Shown: in pieces, positions 20,075-28,734 of the stretch | Layout: every line of letters begins with the position of its first letter | How positions within the stretch are numbered: the first letter of the stretch is position 1 | Assembly (NCBI GenBank): GCA_014859905.1 | Contig: JACZKT010000512.1 | Span: forward strand, 1 to 62,396 | Reading direction: 5' to 3' | Length of the DNA stretch: 62,396 nucleotides | Origin: Rubrivivax sp. | GTDB taxonomy: Bacteria > Pseudomonadota > Gammaproteobacteria > Burkholderiales > Burkholderiaceae_C | Notes under the pieces: model-generated | Databases searched by the model: none | The model's input: only the letters and a program-made list of their open reading frames with translations | Told to the model about the DNA's origin: nothing | Translations under genes and position numbers: made by a program

Positions 20075-20839
20075 ATGACCATCGACGCGTCGGTGGCCGT
20101 GCAGATCGTTGTCGGCGCCCTGGTGGCTGGCCTCATCCAGGGCATCTCGGGGTTTGCCTTCGGCCTCATCGCCACGTCGCTATGGGCGTGGTCCATCGAG
20201 CCTCAGCTCGTGGTACCGACGGTCATCTTCGGCTCCTTCCTCGGGCAGATGATCTCGATCAACAGCGTGCGCAAGAACATTCGCGCGGCACGCGTCGGCC
20301 CGTTTCTGATCGGCGGCTTGCTGGGCGTGCCCGTTGGCGCTGCCCTGCTGCCCCTGCTGAACGCCAGCGTGTTCCGCCTCGCCGTGGGGAGCGTTCTGGT
20401 CGCGTACTGCTCGGTGGTCTTGACCGGCGTGCGCCTGCCTCGGATCACTCACGGAGGTCGCGCCGGCGACCTGCTCGTGGGTTGGACCGCAGGCATGATG
20501 GGGGGCGCCAGCGCCTTGTCGGGCCCCCCCATGACGCTGTGGTGTGCGATGCGAGGCTGGTCAAAGGACGAACAGCGCGCGACCTATCAGTCATTCTTCA
20601 TCGTCACCCAGATCCTGACGATGACGCTTTACGTCGCCACCGGGGTGATCAACAGCCACTCGGTGCAGTTGTTCGGACTGGTGGGGCCACCCATCGTATT
20701 GGCGTCGTGGGTCGGGTCGCGCTGGTACAAGGGCCTGTCGGACGCCACGTTCACCCGCTACCTGTTCCTGCTGCTACTGCTGTCGGGGCTGACACTGGTG
20801 TCGGCGTCGACTTTCAAGCTGGTGAGCGCTTTGCCTTAA
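20075..20839 (+). CDS. TauE/SafE-family anion exporter
   Basis: A 254-residue polytopic membrane protein of the TSUP family. The N-terminal half (VVGALVAGLIQGISGFAFGLIATSLWAW) and C-terminal half (LVGWTAGMMGGASALSGPPMTLW) each carry the typical glycine-rich GxSGF/GxxGG turn, about eight hydrophobic segments in all. The family exports sulfite, sulfoacetate and other organic anions. The ATG at 20075 replaces a GTG at 20030 that lies too close to the operator. Its divergent placement from the GntR-carboxylase operon suggests a shared regulator and release of an anionic by-product. Confidence 0.82.
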   Translation: MTIDASVAVQIVVGALVAGLIQGISGFAFGLIATSLWAWSIEPQLVVPTVIFGSFLGQMISINSVRKNIRAARVGPFLIGGLLGVPVGAALLPLLNASVFRLAVGSVLVAYCSVVLTGVRLPRITHGGRAGDLLVGWTAGMMGGASALSGPPMTLWCAMRGWSKDEQRATYQSFFIVTQILTMTLYVATGVINSHSVQLFGLVGPPIVLASWVGSRWYKGLSDATFTRYLFLLLLLSGLTLVSASTFKLVSALP

Positions 20840-21081
20840 GTCGCCCGCAGCGGACGAGGCCGACTCGCCGACACCGATATCGTGTATCTCTCGCAACGAT
20901 GTGAATGGCTGAATGTGGCCCGTAGACTGCAGGTTGGCAAGCTCGATTCTGTCGAACTCACCTCGAAACCGCCGCCTTCAGGTTCCAATTACACGTGGGA
21001 CATCACTGGCTGTCACGCGGCGGTGGGTTATGGTTCGGTCTGTGTTCTCCGGGCTACGGGTCCTGCTGGTCTGTCCGGCGC

Positions 21082-21360
21082 TCAGGCCGGCATCACGAAG
21101 CGCTCGCCCCGGCTAAGCATCGCCCAGGCCGTGCGGGCGTTCTTGGCGGCAATCGCCACCACCGCTCGCCAGTACCCTCGCCGCTCGGGCAGCTTGAACG
21201 TCCAGCGGTTGACGCTTTCGGCCTTGCCCTTGGCCGCATTGGGCAGCGATCTCGCACCCAGGATGACCAGTGTTCTCAGGGAGGCGTGCCCTGCCTTGGC
21301 GACGCGCCCCAACCGGGTCTTGCCACCCGAGCTGCAGTGCCCGGGCCTCGACCCCTGGCA
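21082..21360 (-). pseudogene. IS110-family transposase C-terminal remnant
   Basis: Reads SSGGKTRLGRVAKAGHASLRT then LVILGARSLPNAAKGK, ERRGYWRAVVAIAAKNARTAWAM and LSRGERFVM: the conserved C-terminal Transposase_20 portion of IS110/IS1111 elements. Upstream sequence no longer matches and the N-terminal RuvC-like domain is missing. A dead fragment at the junction between the exporter gene and the CoA-transferase pair. Confidence 0.75.
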
Positions 21361-21406
21361 GGGAGTGCAGACGGTCGCGAGCAGCCCTGAACCAGGCGCC
21401 TCGCGA

Positions 21407-22051
21407 TCAAGCCCGAATCGGCAGACCTACGTACCGCTCCAAGTCGGCATGCTCGAGACCGGGGACCCTGTCGATGAGCCGCAGGCCTTGCGGCGTGCAC
21501 TCGAGGGTGGCGAGGTCGGAGTAGATGCGCTTCACGCATGCAATGCCGGTGAGCGGGTAGGTGCAGGTGCGCACCACCTTGCTAAGGCCCGTCTTGCTCA
21601 GCAGATCCATCATGACCCAGGTCTGCTTGGCGCCTATGGCCAGGTCCATCGCACCGCCCACGGCTGGAATCGCGCCGAGCTCGCCAGTGCTCCAGTTGGC
21701 CAGGTCGCCGGTGCAGGAGACCTGGAATGCGCCCAGTACGGAGATGTCGATGTGGCCGCCTCGCATCATCGCGAAGCTGTCCGCATGATGGAAGTAGGCA
21801 CCGCCAGGCAGCAGGGTTACGGGCTGCTTGCCGGCGTTGATGAGGTCGTAGTCCTCCTGTCCCTCTACAGGTGCCGGGCCAATTCCGAGGATGCCGTTCT
21901 CGCTGTGCAGCATGACCTCTCGGTGGGCGGGGATGAAATTGGCCACCGAAGTTGGCATGCCAATGCCGAGGTTCACATAGGCCCCGTCTGGGATGTCCAT
22001 CGCGACCCGCCGGGCCAATTCGCTCTTGTTGCGTCGGGCGTAGCTGCTCAT
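21407..22051 (-). CDS. 3-oxoacid CoA-transferase-type subunit B
   Basis: Beta subunit of a class I CoA-transferase (ScoB/PcaJ/AtoA type). Conserved start DGAYVNLGIGMPTSVANF; the catalytic glutamate that forms the glutamyl-CoA intermediate lies in HSENGILGIGP, about residue 50. PGGAYFHHADSFAMMRGGHID and the C-terminal YVGLPIRA also fit. I chose the ATG at 22051; an alternative GTG at 22066 would overlap the subunit A stop. Next to subunit A, so both form one enzyme. Substrate unknown (acetoacetate, 3-oxoadipate or a dicarboxylate). Confidence 0.9.
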   Translation of the reverse strand: MSSYARRNKSELARRVAMDIPDGAYVNLGIGMPTSVANFIPAHREVMLHSENGILGIGPAPVEGQEDYDLINAGKQPVTLLPGGAYFHHADSFAMMRGGHIDISVLGAFQVSCTGDLANWSTGELGAIPAVGGAMDLAIGAKQTWVMMDLLSKTGLSKVVRTCTYPLTGIACVKRIYSDLATLECTPQGLRLIDRVPGLEHADLERYVGLPIRA

Positions 22052-22062
22052 CGCCGTCTGCC

Positions 22063-22779
22063 TCACGCTGTCTGCCTGAATCCGCCGGCCTGTGTGGCGA
22101 CGCGCGCGACACCCACGATGCCTGCGACGTGGATACCTGGCGTGATGATGGCCTCGGGGTCTGGCGTGCCCGGGTCGACGATCTCGTGGACGGTTGCCAC
22201 CGTGCGCTTGGCAGCGGTGGCCATCACAGGCCCGAAGTTTCGCGCGGCCTTGCGGTAGGTGAGGTTGCCGAAGCGGTCACCGCGCTCGGCCTTGACGAGG
22301 GCCACGTCGCCGTGGATCGGGTATTCGAGCAGGTAGTGCCTGCCGTTGATCACACGGGTCTCCTTCGGGCTGCCATCGAGGTGCCGCGCTAGCTCGGTGC
22401 CATAACCCGTCGGCGTGAAGAAGGCGCCGATACCGGCACCCGCGGCCCTCAGCCGCTCGGCCAGATTGCCCTGGGGCACCAGTTCCAGTTCAATCTGGCC
22501 GCTGCGGTACAAGTCGTCGAATACATGCGAATCCGCTTGCCGTGGGAAGCTGCAGATGATCTTGCGCACCCGCCCGGTCTTCAGCAGGGCCGCAAGGCCG
22601 GTGTCGCCATTGCCGGCGTTGTTGTTGACCACGGTCAGGTCACGTGCGCCCTGTTCAATCAGCCCGTCGATGAGTTCATGTGGGATGCCTGCGGTACCGA
22701 AGCCGCCTATCAGCACTGTGGATCCGTCCGCGATACCGGTCATTGCGTCGGCGATGGAGGCTGCAATCTTGTTGATCAT
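22063..22779 (-). CDS. 3-oxoacid CoA-transferase-type subunit A
   Basis: Alpha subunit of a class I CoA-transferase (ScoA/PcaI/AtoD type), 238 residues. CoA-binding glycine motif GSTVLIGGFGTAGIPHELID near the N-terminus, NNNAGNGDTGLAALL, GAGIGAFFTPTGYGT and EYPIHGDVALVKAERGDRFGNL. First gene of a two-gene minus-strand unit, with subunit B immediately downstream. It may supply CoA thioesters in the catabolic cluster that begins 420 bp away on the other strand. Confidence 0.92.
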   Translation of the reverse strand: MINKIAASIADAMTGIADGSTVLIGGFGTAGIPHELIDGLIEQGARDLTVVNNNAGNGDTGLAALLKTGRVRKIICSFPRQADSHVFDDLYRSGQIELELVPQGNLAERLRAAGAGIGAFFTPTGYGTELARHLDGSPKETRVINGRHYLLEYPIHGDVALVKAERGDRFGNLTYRKAARNFGPVMATAAKRTVATVHEIVDPGTPDPEAIITPGIHVAGIVGVARVATQAGGFRQTA

Positions 22780-23198
22780 TTCCTGCTGTCCCTATCAGTC
22801 GAGGGGCTCTCCTGTCGTCCCATTCGACCAGCCCTATTGGCTAGAGTGCGCCGCCGAGGACAAGCAGGCGTCTGCCTTCACTGACGCTGCCGTCGGCAGT
22901 GTCGACCCGAGCGCTACCACTGGAAGTCTTCGGGCGCGCACGAGCCGTGGCCGCCCGGTGTTCCGACTGCCCCGACCTCAAGTGACGCTTCGTTGACTGC
23001 ACAGAGACGGTTCATGTCAGCGCAGGCTGTGCGCCGATGATTGAGCGGGCGCAAGTTGTCCGCGGCACATCGCGGTGGCAACTGGAAGCCGGCGTGGTAA
23101 TGCGGAAGTCACTACTTGACGCGCCGCCATTCTCGATATACCGTGCCATTATGCAATACGATAATCCGGAATACAACCGAACACAAGGACCACGCCAA
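22780..23198. promoter_or_regulatory. Divergent intergenic region with candidate promoter and GGCAC motif
   Basis: About 420 bp between the CoA-transferase pair and the Bug receptor without a gene. A candidate sigma-70 promoter for the receptor is TTGACG (23116-23121), 17 bp, TACCGT (23139-23144). On the minus strand 23137-23152 reads ATAATGGCACGGTATA, which overlaps the -10 box and matches the GGCAC motif seen at four other promoters in this window (25440, 33589, 39551, 39706). Confidence 0.5.
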
Positions 23199-24185
23199 GT
23201 GCTAAACGATCTGAGAGTTGCTCTGATGATTGGCGTGACCGTCCTGGCGGCACTGGCTCCCGCTTCTGGCATAGCCCAGGGAAGCTACCCGACCAAGCCC
23301 ATCCGCTTGATCGTGCCGTTCGCGGCCGGCGGCAGCACGGACAGCCTGGCGCGAATCGTTGCGCCAGAGCTTGGCAGGCGCTTGGGCCAGACAGTCCTCG
23401 TGGACAACCGCGCTGGTGCCGGCGGGAACATCGGCATCGACGCCGTGGCCAAGGCCGATCCAGACGGCTACACGATCGGCCTGGGATCCCCGGGGCCGCT
23501 GGTTGTCAACGTCACGCTCATGGATGCGCTGCCGTACGACCCGGTCAAGGACCTGGCCCCGATCGCTCTGATCGCCGATCTGCCGATCGTGCTGGTGGTA
23601 CACAGTTCTGTGCCGGCCAACGATGTCGCATCGCTGATTGCTGCCGACAAGGCCAATCCGGGCAACCTGTTCTTCGCCTCCGCAGGGACTGGCACCACCA
23701 TGCACCTTTCGGGCGAATTGCTCAACGTGATGGCAGGCACAAAGCTGCAGCACGTGCCCTACAAGGGAACCGGACTGGCGATCACCGACCTGCTGGCTGG
23801 CCGAGTGCAGGTCGGGTTCCTGGATCTGCCGTCGGTCGGCCCGCACCTCGACGGTGGCAAGGTCAAGATCCTGGCCGTGGGCAACCGGAAGCGCGCGCTG
23901 AGCGCCCCCAACGTCCCCACTATCGCCGAGTCAGGCGTGCGCGGCTACGAGACCAGTGGCTGGTTCGGGGTGGTTGCGCCCGCGCGCGTTCCCCCGGCGA
24001 TCCTCAAGAGCCTCAACGAGGCGCTGGTGGACGTAATGGCCATGCCTGAGATTCGCAGCCGGCTGCTGGCAATCGGCGTCGAGCCCACCTCGAGCACGCC
24101 GGAGCAGTTCGGCCAGTTCATCCGCGACGAGATCCCCAAGTGGGCCAAGGTCATCGAGACATCTGGCTCGAAGGTCAAGCGCTAG
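23199..24185 (+). CDS. Bug/TctC-family periplasmic receptor
   Basis: Tripartite tricarboxylate-type receptor, about 328 residues. GTG start at 23199 with AAGGA nine bases upstream; the frame is open to 23037 but only this start gives a signal peptide (LNDLRVALMIGVTVLAALAP to GIAQG). Family motifs: YPTKPIRLIVPFAAGGSTDSLAR, VDNRAGAGGNIG, HVPYKGTGLAITDLLAGRVQ and PNVPTIAESG. Such receptors bind carboxylates in a venus-flytrap cleft. No TctA/TctB genes are near, as usual for orphan Bugs in Burkholderiales. Followed after 51 bp by the CMD gene. Confidence 0.88.
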   Translation: MLNDLRVALMIGVTVLAALAPASGIAQGSYPTKPIRLIVPFAAGGSTDSLARIVAPELGRRLGQTVLVDNRAGAGGNIGIDAVAKADPDGYTIGLGSPGPLVVNVTLMDALPYDPVKDLAPIALIADLPIVLVVHSSVPANDVASLIAADKANPGNLFFASAGTGTTMHLSGELLNVMAGTKLQHVPYKGTGLAITDLLAGRVQVGFLDLPSVGPHLDGGKVKILAVGNRKRALSAPNVPTIAESGVRGYETSGWFGVVAPARVPPAILKSLNEALVDVMAMPEIRSRLLAIGVEPTSSTPEQFGQFIRDEIPKWAKVIETSGSKVKR

Positions 24186-24236
24186 CAGCGCACGAGTTGC
24201 CGTCACTCTCCTTCACCAACGACCTGAAAGAGTTCC

Positions 24237-24686
24237 ATGCCCGCAGACAACGATGATCTCAAGGACTTCTCCCCCGTAGGCTTGCAGACGCGCCGTGAGA
24301 TTGCCGGAGACGAATGGTTCGAGCTCAACATGAAGAACATGACGGAGTGGGACCGATACTGGCAGATCGTTGCGACCAACACCAACTGGCACACGACGTG
24401 GTCCCGCGGCATCATTCCCCGCCAGACACTGAGCCTGGTCAACATGTCAATGCTGGCCGCAATGGGCCACTGGGGCGAGTTCGAGCACCACTTCCGCAAT
24501 GCCCTGCTGCGTACCAAAGTGCCCCTGATCCAGATGCGCGAGATCATGCTGCACATCTCGCAGTACTGCGGCATGGCCACCGGTGGCGAGATTTGGAAGA
24601 TCGCCCGCCGTGTCCTGAAGGAAGAGAACATCGATCTGAGCCAGCTGCCGCCGCTGGACAGTTCGAACATCAACTGGAAGGGTTGA
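24237..24686 (+). CDS. Carboxymuconolactone decarboxylase (CMD) family protein
   Basis: A 149-residue CMD/PcaC-type protein: RGIIPRQTLSLVNMSMLAAMGHW and QMREIMLHISQYCGMATGGE are the conserved helices of the fold. The CxxC of AhpD is absent, so it is more like the decarboxylase/isomerase branch than a peroxidase partner. Ends LPPLDSSNINWKG. A second copy of just this C-terminal end survives at 32811-32855, evidence of a duplicated block. The convergent flavin reductase gene next to it is broken here but intact in the second copy. Confidence 0.85.
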   Translation: MPADNDDLKDFSPVGLQTRREIAGDEWFELNMKNMTEWDRYWQIVATNTNWHTTWSRGIIPRQTLSLVNMSMLAAMGHWGEFEHHFRNALLRTKVPLIQMREIMLHISQYCGMATGGEIWKIARRVLKEENIDLSQLPPLDSSNINWKG

Positions 24687-24732
24687 TTCAAGCCTTCGTT
24701 CAGCCCCCTACGCTGGGGCAACCGGTGCTGGT

Positions 24733-25348
24733 TCAGCCCCCGTCTGACGGCAGGCATCCCACGGAATCTATAGTGAATGATCTCACCCAGGGACGCGTCG
24801 TAGGCCCGCCCAGCCGACAGATCGGCCGCAGCAACTTCGTGTCGATCTTGCCGTTGCTGTAGAGATCGTCGCGGACGTCGAACTGCAGCACTTCGCCGAC
24901 GAAGAACTCGCTCTCGGTCGATCCGAAGCTCAGCACCTGGCTCTGCCAGCATTCCATGCTGGCAGACACATCGGCCAGCTGCTGCGTGCGTATCGACACG
25001 CCGGATGCGGTCTTCAAGCCGAGCACCTCGACTTCGCTCGCCTCGGGTGGATGGTCCTCGGAACTCAGGTGCAAGTCCTCGAGCAGCGACTCGTCCGCGA
25101 TGTTCACCACGTACTTGCGATAGAGGTTGATGTTGCGCGACGCGTCCTTGCGCCTGCCGGCGCGCAGCCCGCAGTTGAAACCCAACATTGGCAGGAATGG
25201 CGACACGAAGGTGAACGTGCTGAACGGAGCCAGGTTGCTCTTGCCGGCTCGATGCCACTGCTCAGCCAGGCGATGGGCGCGGGACGACGGCAACAGTCAG
25301 CAGTCTGTAGCTGGATTCGTGTGTGAGCGTGGCGGCATCGATTCCCAT
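24733..25348 (-). pseudogene. Decayed flavin reductase-like gene (copy A)
   Basis: Aligns over its whole length with the intact protein at 32880-33497: MGIDAATLTHESSYRLLT, then SNLAPFSTFTFVSPFLPMLGFN, YVVNIADESLLEDLHLSSED and SEFFVGEVLQFDVRDDLYS. Three single-base losses break it: in the VVPRP/IAW region (about 25275), in the GIEP region (about 25250) and near GGPT (about 24795). Three independent lesions make a sequencing artefact unlikely. FMN-binding split-barrel family. It is the non-functional member of a duplicated pair. Confidence 0.88.
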
Positions 25349-25404
25349 GAGTTCCTTGTCCTTGTCGATCGGGCCGCGAGGCGTCGCCGAGCACTGATCG
25401 GTGA

Positions 25405-25457
25405 TTGACACCGTGGCACAACATCGAAATAATAAGCTGATATTTGGCACGCTGTAT
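25405..25457 (+). promoter_or_regulatory. Promoter and operator-like site of the ThDP-enzyme operon
   Basis: TTGACA (25405-25410), 17 bp, AATAAT (25428-25433), followed at 25440-25457 by ATATTTGGCACGCTGTAT, where transcription should begin. The second element matches the GGCAC motif at four other promoters in the window. A repressor bound there would cover the start site. Flanking TGATA and TATCA make a loose dyad around it. Confidence 0.65.
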
Positions 25458-25492
25458 CACGTTTGGGCACAGACGCCCCGCAGGAGAACGCA

Positions 25493-27283
25493 ATGCAAGA
25501 GCGCAACGGCGCGGAAGTCATCGTTGATCACCTCATCGGCCAGAAGGTGCCCCACCTCATTGGCGTGTGCGGTCACGGCGACGTTGGGTTGATGGATGCG
25601 GCGTACGACCGCCAGGACAGGATCTCGACGATCTCTGTCCATCACGAGCAGACCGCCGGATTCATGGCGGACACCTACTACCGCGTGAGCGGCCAGCCGC
25701 TGGCCACGTTCACTTCGGTTGGGCCTGGATCGGTCAGCATCCAGGTCGCGATCGCAAACGCCATGTTCGACTCGTCCGCGGTGCTGGCCATCACCGGCAA
25801 CGTGCCGACGCAGCAGTTCAACCGGGGGCCATTCCAGGAGTTCGGCCACCACTACCAAGCCGACTTCGTCAGTTCGATGCGGCCCTATGTGAAGCGCAGC
25901 TTCCAGGCGACCCGTGCGGAGATGCTGCCCGACATGATGCGGCATGCTTGGTCGACGATGCTGTCCGGGCGGGTCGGACCGGTTCACCTCGACGTTCCGC
26001 TCAACGTCTTCAATGAGAAGACCGACGCGAAGGCCGGCTTCACTGAAGACTGGCGAACCAACGTCTCCTACCGGTCCGGTCCCGACCCGGCCGCGTTGCA
26101 GGCTGCAGCCGAACTGCTGCTGGGTGCGCAGCGCCCCCTCATCCTGGCCGGTAACGGCTGCCTGACTTCGCGCATCGGCGACGACCTGTTGGAGCTGTCA
26201 GCACTGACGGGCATCCCGATCGCCACCACGCCGCAGGCCAAGGGCGTGATCGACGAGACCCATCCGGTCTGTCTGGGGCCCATTGGCCGCGACGGCGTGT
26301 ACCCGGCCAACCGCGCGTCGCGCGGCTGTGACGTGCTGCTGGCGCTGGGCACGCGCTTTGGCGACCGCAGCTCCAGCAGCTGGCGCGACGGGGTGACGCA
26401 TCAGATCCCGCCACAGAAGTTGATCCACGTGGACCAGGACCCGGCACAACTGGGCCGCAACTATCCCCCTGCCGTCGGCATCACCGCCAGCGCGGGCATC
26501 GTCGTGCGTCAGCTCATCGAGCTCTTCAAGGGTCGCATGGAAGCAGTGAACCGGGCTCGCACATCCCGCGCTGCCTGGACCGACAGCTGGAGTGGTTGGA
26601 AGCAGCGCTGGGACGCCGACCTCGCGAAGACCGCGAGCCGCGAGGACGTGCCCATTCATCCGGATCGCGTGATCTCCGAACTGACGCGCTCGCTGCCCGA
26701 CAACTCGATCGTCGTGTCCGACATCGGCATGAACCACACCTGGGTCGTTCAACAGTGGAAAGTGCGTCGCGGCGGTACGCTGCTGCAGTCCGGCGGTCTG
26801 GCGGCCATGGGCATGGGCGTGTGCGGGTCGCTCGGGGCCAAGCTGGCGGCACCGGAGCGGCCTGTTGTCGCGGTGGTCGGCGACGGTGGCTTCATGATGC
26901 ACAACAACGCCGTCGCGACGGCGGTCGAGTACGGACTGCCCGTGGTGTGGCTGGTCTGGAACAACTGCGGCTACGTGTCGATCCGGGACCTGCAGAAGGG
27001 CTTCTACGGGCGCGAGTTCGCGACACGCTTTCGCATCGAGAAGACTGGAGAACTGCACTCGGCCGACCACGCCATGATCGCGCGTGGAATGGGCGCCGAC
27101 GGGGTGCGTGTGGAGAGGCCGTCCGACATCGGGCAGGCCCTGCAGGCGGCAATTGCCAGCGGCCTGCCAACGGTGCTCGACGTGCAGGTGGAGGCCAACG
27201 TGAGTCGCCATACCGCCGGCGTGCTGGACTTTCCGCCCCTGATGGGCTCTGCTCCCAACTACGATCCGGACCCGCTGCGATGA
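25493..27283 (+). CDS. Thiamine diphosphate-dependent enzyme (acetolactate synthase / cyclohexane-1,2-dione hydrolase superfamily)
   Basis: Three-domain ThDP enzyme, 596 residues from the ATG at 25493 (AGGAG six bases upstream; the frame opens at 25463). Pyrimidine-binding domain with the catalytic Glu in HHEQTAGFMADTYYRVSG, central Rossmann-like domain, and ThDP-binding domain with GDGGFMMHNNAV and VWNN. No FAD-specific signs were assessed. The superfamily includes acetolactate synthase, benzoylformate decarboxylase, sulfoacetaldehyde acetyltransferase and the C-C hydrolases IolD and cyclohexane-1,2-dione hydrolase. The coupled aldehyde dehydrogenase (ATGA) means an aldehyde or semialdehyde product, which fits decarboxylation or ring hydrolysis. 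Exact reaction inferred only. Confidence 0.85.
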   Translation: MQERNGAEVIVDHLIGQKVPHLIGVCGHGDVGLMDAAYDRQDRISTISVHHEQTAGFMADTYYRVSGQPLATFTSVGPGSVSIQVAIANAMFDSSAVLAITGNVPTQQFNRGPFQEFGHHYQADFVSSMRPYVKRSFQATRAEMLPDMMRHAWSTMLSGRVGPVHLDVPLNVFNEKTDAKAGFTEDWRTNVSYRSGPDPAALQAAAELLLGAQRPLILAGNGCLTSRIGDDLLELSALTGIPIATTPQAKGVIDETHPVCLGPIGRDGVYPANRASRGCDVLLALGTRFGDRSSSSWRDGVTHQIPPQKLIHVDQDPAQLGRNYPPAVGITASAGIVVRQLIELFKGRMEAVNRARTSRAAWTDSWSGWKQRWDADLAKTASREDVPIHPDRVISELTRSLPDNSIVVSDIGMNHTWVVQQWKVRRGGTLLQSGGLAAMGMGVCGSLGAKLAAPERPVVAVVGDGGFMMHNNAVATAVEYGLPVVWLVWNNCGYVSIRDLQKGFYGREFATRFRIEKTGELHSADHAMIARGMGADGVRVERPSDIGQALQAAIASGLPTVLDVQVEANVSRHTAGVLDFPPLMGSAPNYDPDPLR

Positions 27284-28734
27284 GCAACCCACTTGATGCA
27301 CCGACCTTCGGCTCCCTGGCGCTACTTATCGACGGCCAGTGGATCTACCAGGGCTCGGGCGGCGCCATTCCCGTGGTCAACCCGGCCACGGGCGGGATGC
27401 TGGGCGAATTGCCGATGGCGGGTGACGGTGAACTTGACCGCGCATTGGAGGCCGCGGAGCGCGGCTTTCGCCTATGGCGCGACACGGCGCCGGCGGAGCG
27501 CTGCGCCACCATCCTGCGCGCGGCCCAGCTGATTCGCGAGCGCAAAACCGCGATCGCGCTGGTGATGACGCTCGAGCAGGGCAAGCCGATGCGTGAGTCC
27601 GAGGCCGAGGTGGTCCGCGCGGCCGAACTGATTGAATGGGCGGCCGAGGAAGGCCGTCGCACCTATGGGACGACGATCCCCGCTCCCCCTGGCAACCGTT
27701 ACCTGACCTTCGCCGAGCCGCTGGGCCCGGTCGCCGCGCTCACTCCTTGGAACTTCCCGGCTGTCGCGCCGGCGCGCAAGATCGGCAGCGCGCTCGCGGC
27801 GGGATGCAGCTGCATCCTGAAGCCGTCGGAGCTGACCCCGGGCACTGCGGTGGAGATGGTCAAGGCCTTCCAGGATGCCGGGCTCCCCGCGGGCGTGCTC
27901 AATCTCGTCTTCGGCGAACCCGACAAGGTCTCGAAGCACCTGATCGCGTCGCCGGTCATTCGAAAGGTCACCTTCACAGGCTCCGTCCCGGTGGGCAAGC
28001 ACCTGGCCGAGCTCGCGGCCCGGCATATGAAGCCTTGCCTGATGGAATTGGGCGGCCACTCGCCGACCATCGTCTTCCCGGATGTCGATCTGGACAGGAT
28101 CGCCAAGGCCAGCGCCACGGCCAAGTTCAGAAACTCCGGCCAGGTCTGCACCTCGCCCACTCGCTTCTACGTGCACGAGGACGCCTACGAGGCCTTCACG
28201 TCGACACTTGCCGCCGCGGCCCGTGTGCTGCGGCTGGGCGACGGCCGCGATCCTGCGACGCAGATGGGCCCTCTGGCGAGCGAGCGCCGCGTCATGGCCA
28301 TGGAAGGACTGGTGTCCGAGGCGGCAGCCGCCGGCGCCTCGACGCTTGCCGGCGGCTCGCGCGTTCAGCAGGCGGGCCACTTCTTTCAGCCGACCGTGCT
28401 GGGTGACGTTCCGACCACCGCGCGCGTGATGTTCGAGGAGCCCTTCGGCCCCGTCGCGGCGTGCCGGCGCTTCTCGTCCATCGATGAGGTCCTTCAGCAG
28501 GCCAACTCGCTTCCCTACGGCTTGGCGGCCTACCTGTTCACCGGCTCGATCCACACCGCGAACACCGTATCGCGTGGCCTCCAGTGCGGCATCGTCGGTG
28601 TCAACAGCTTCTCGGGCTCGAATCCCGAGACCCCGTTCGGTGGTGTCAAGGACAGCGGCTACGGCCGTGAAGGTGGAACCGAAGGCGTGCGCTCGTACAT
28701 GACCACCAAGTTCATCGTGGAAGGTTCTCTATGA
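27280..28734 (+). CDS. NAD(P)-dependent aldehyde dehydrogenase (succinate-semialdehyde dehydrogenase-like)
   Basis: A 484-residue ALDH. N-terminal FNP-type start (LLIDGQWI, PVVNPATG), cofactor motif TPWNFPAVAPARKIGSAL, FTGSVPVGKHL, general-base Glu in MELGGHSP and catalytic Cys in NSGQVCTSP, and the C-terminal GGVKDSGYGREGG. The GabD-like subgroup oxidises omega-semialdehydes. The frame is open far upstream through the ThDP gene, but the ATG at 27280 overlaps that gene's stop (ATGA) and begins a normal ALDH. It probably oxidises the ThDP enzyme's aldehyde product to an acid. Confidence 0.93.
   Translation: MSNPLDAPTFGSLALLIDGQWIYQGSGGAIPVVNPATGGMLGELPMAGDGELDRALEAAERGFRLWRDTAPAERCATILRAAQLIRERKTAIALVMTLEQGKPMRESEAEVVRAAELIEWAAEEGRRTYGTTIPAPPGNRYLTFAEPLGPVAALTPWNFPAVAPARKIGSALAAGCSCILKPSELTPGTAVEMVKAFQDAGLPAGVLNLVFGEPDKVSKHLIASPVIRKVTFTGSVPVGKHLAELAARHMKPCLMELGGHSPTIVFPDVDLDRIAKASATAKFRNSGQVCTSPTRFYVHEDAYEAFTSTLAAAARVLRLGDGRDPATQMGPLASERRVMAMEGLVSEAAAAGASTLAGGSRVQQAGHFFQPTVLGDVPTTARVMFEEPFGPVAACRRFSSIDEVLQQANSLPYGLAAYLFTGSIHTANTVSRGLQCGIVGVNSFSGSNPETPFGGVKDSGYGREGGTEGVRSYMTTKFIVEGSL

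Noticed and set aside
26596-27279. N-terminal extension of the aldehyde dehydrogenase frame to 712 residues
   Set aside because: The extension runs through the ThDP gene in another frame and is not protein-like. The ATG at 27280 overlapping the ThDP stop gives a normal 484-residue enzyme.
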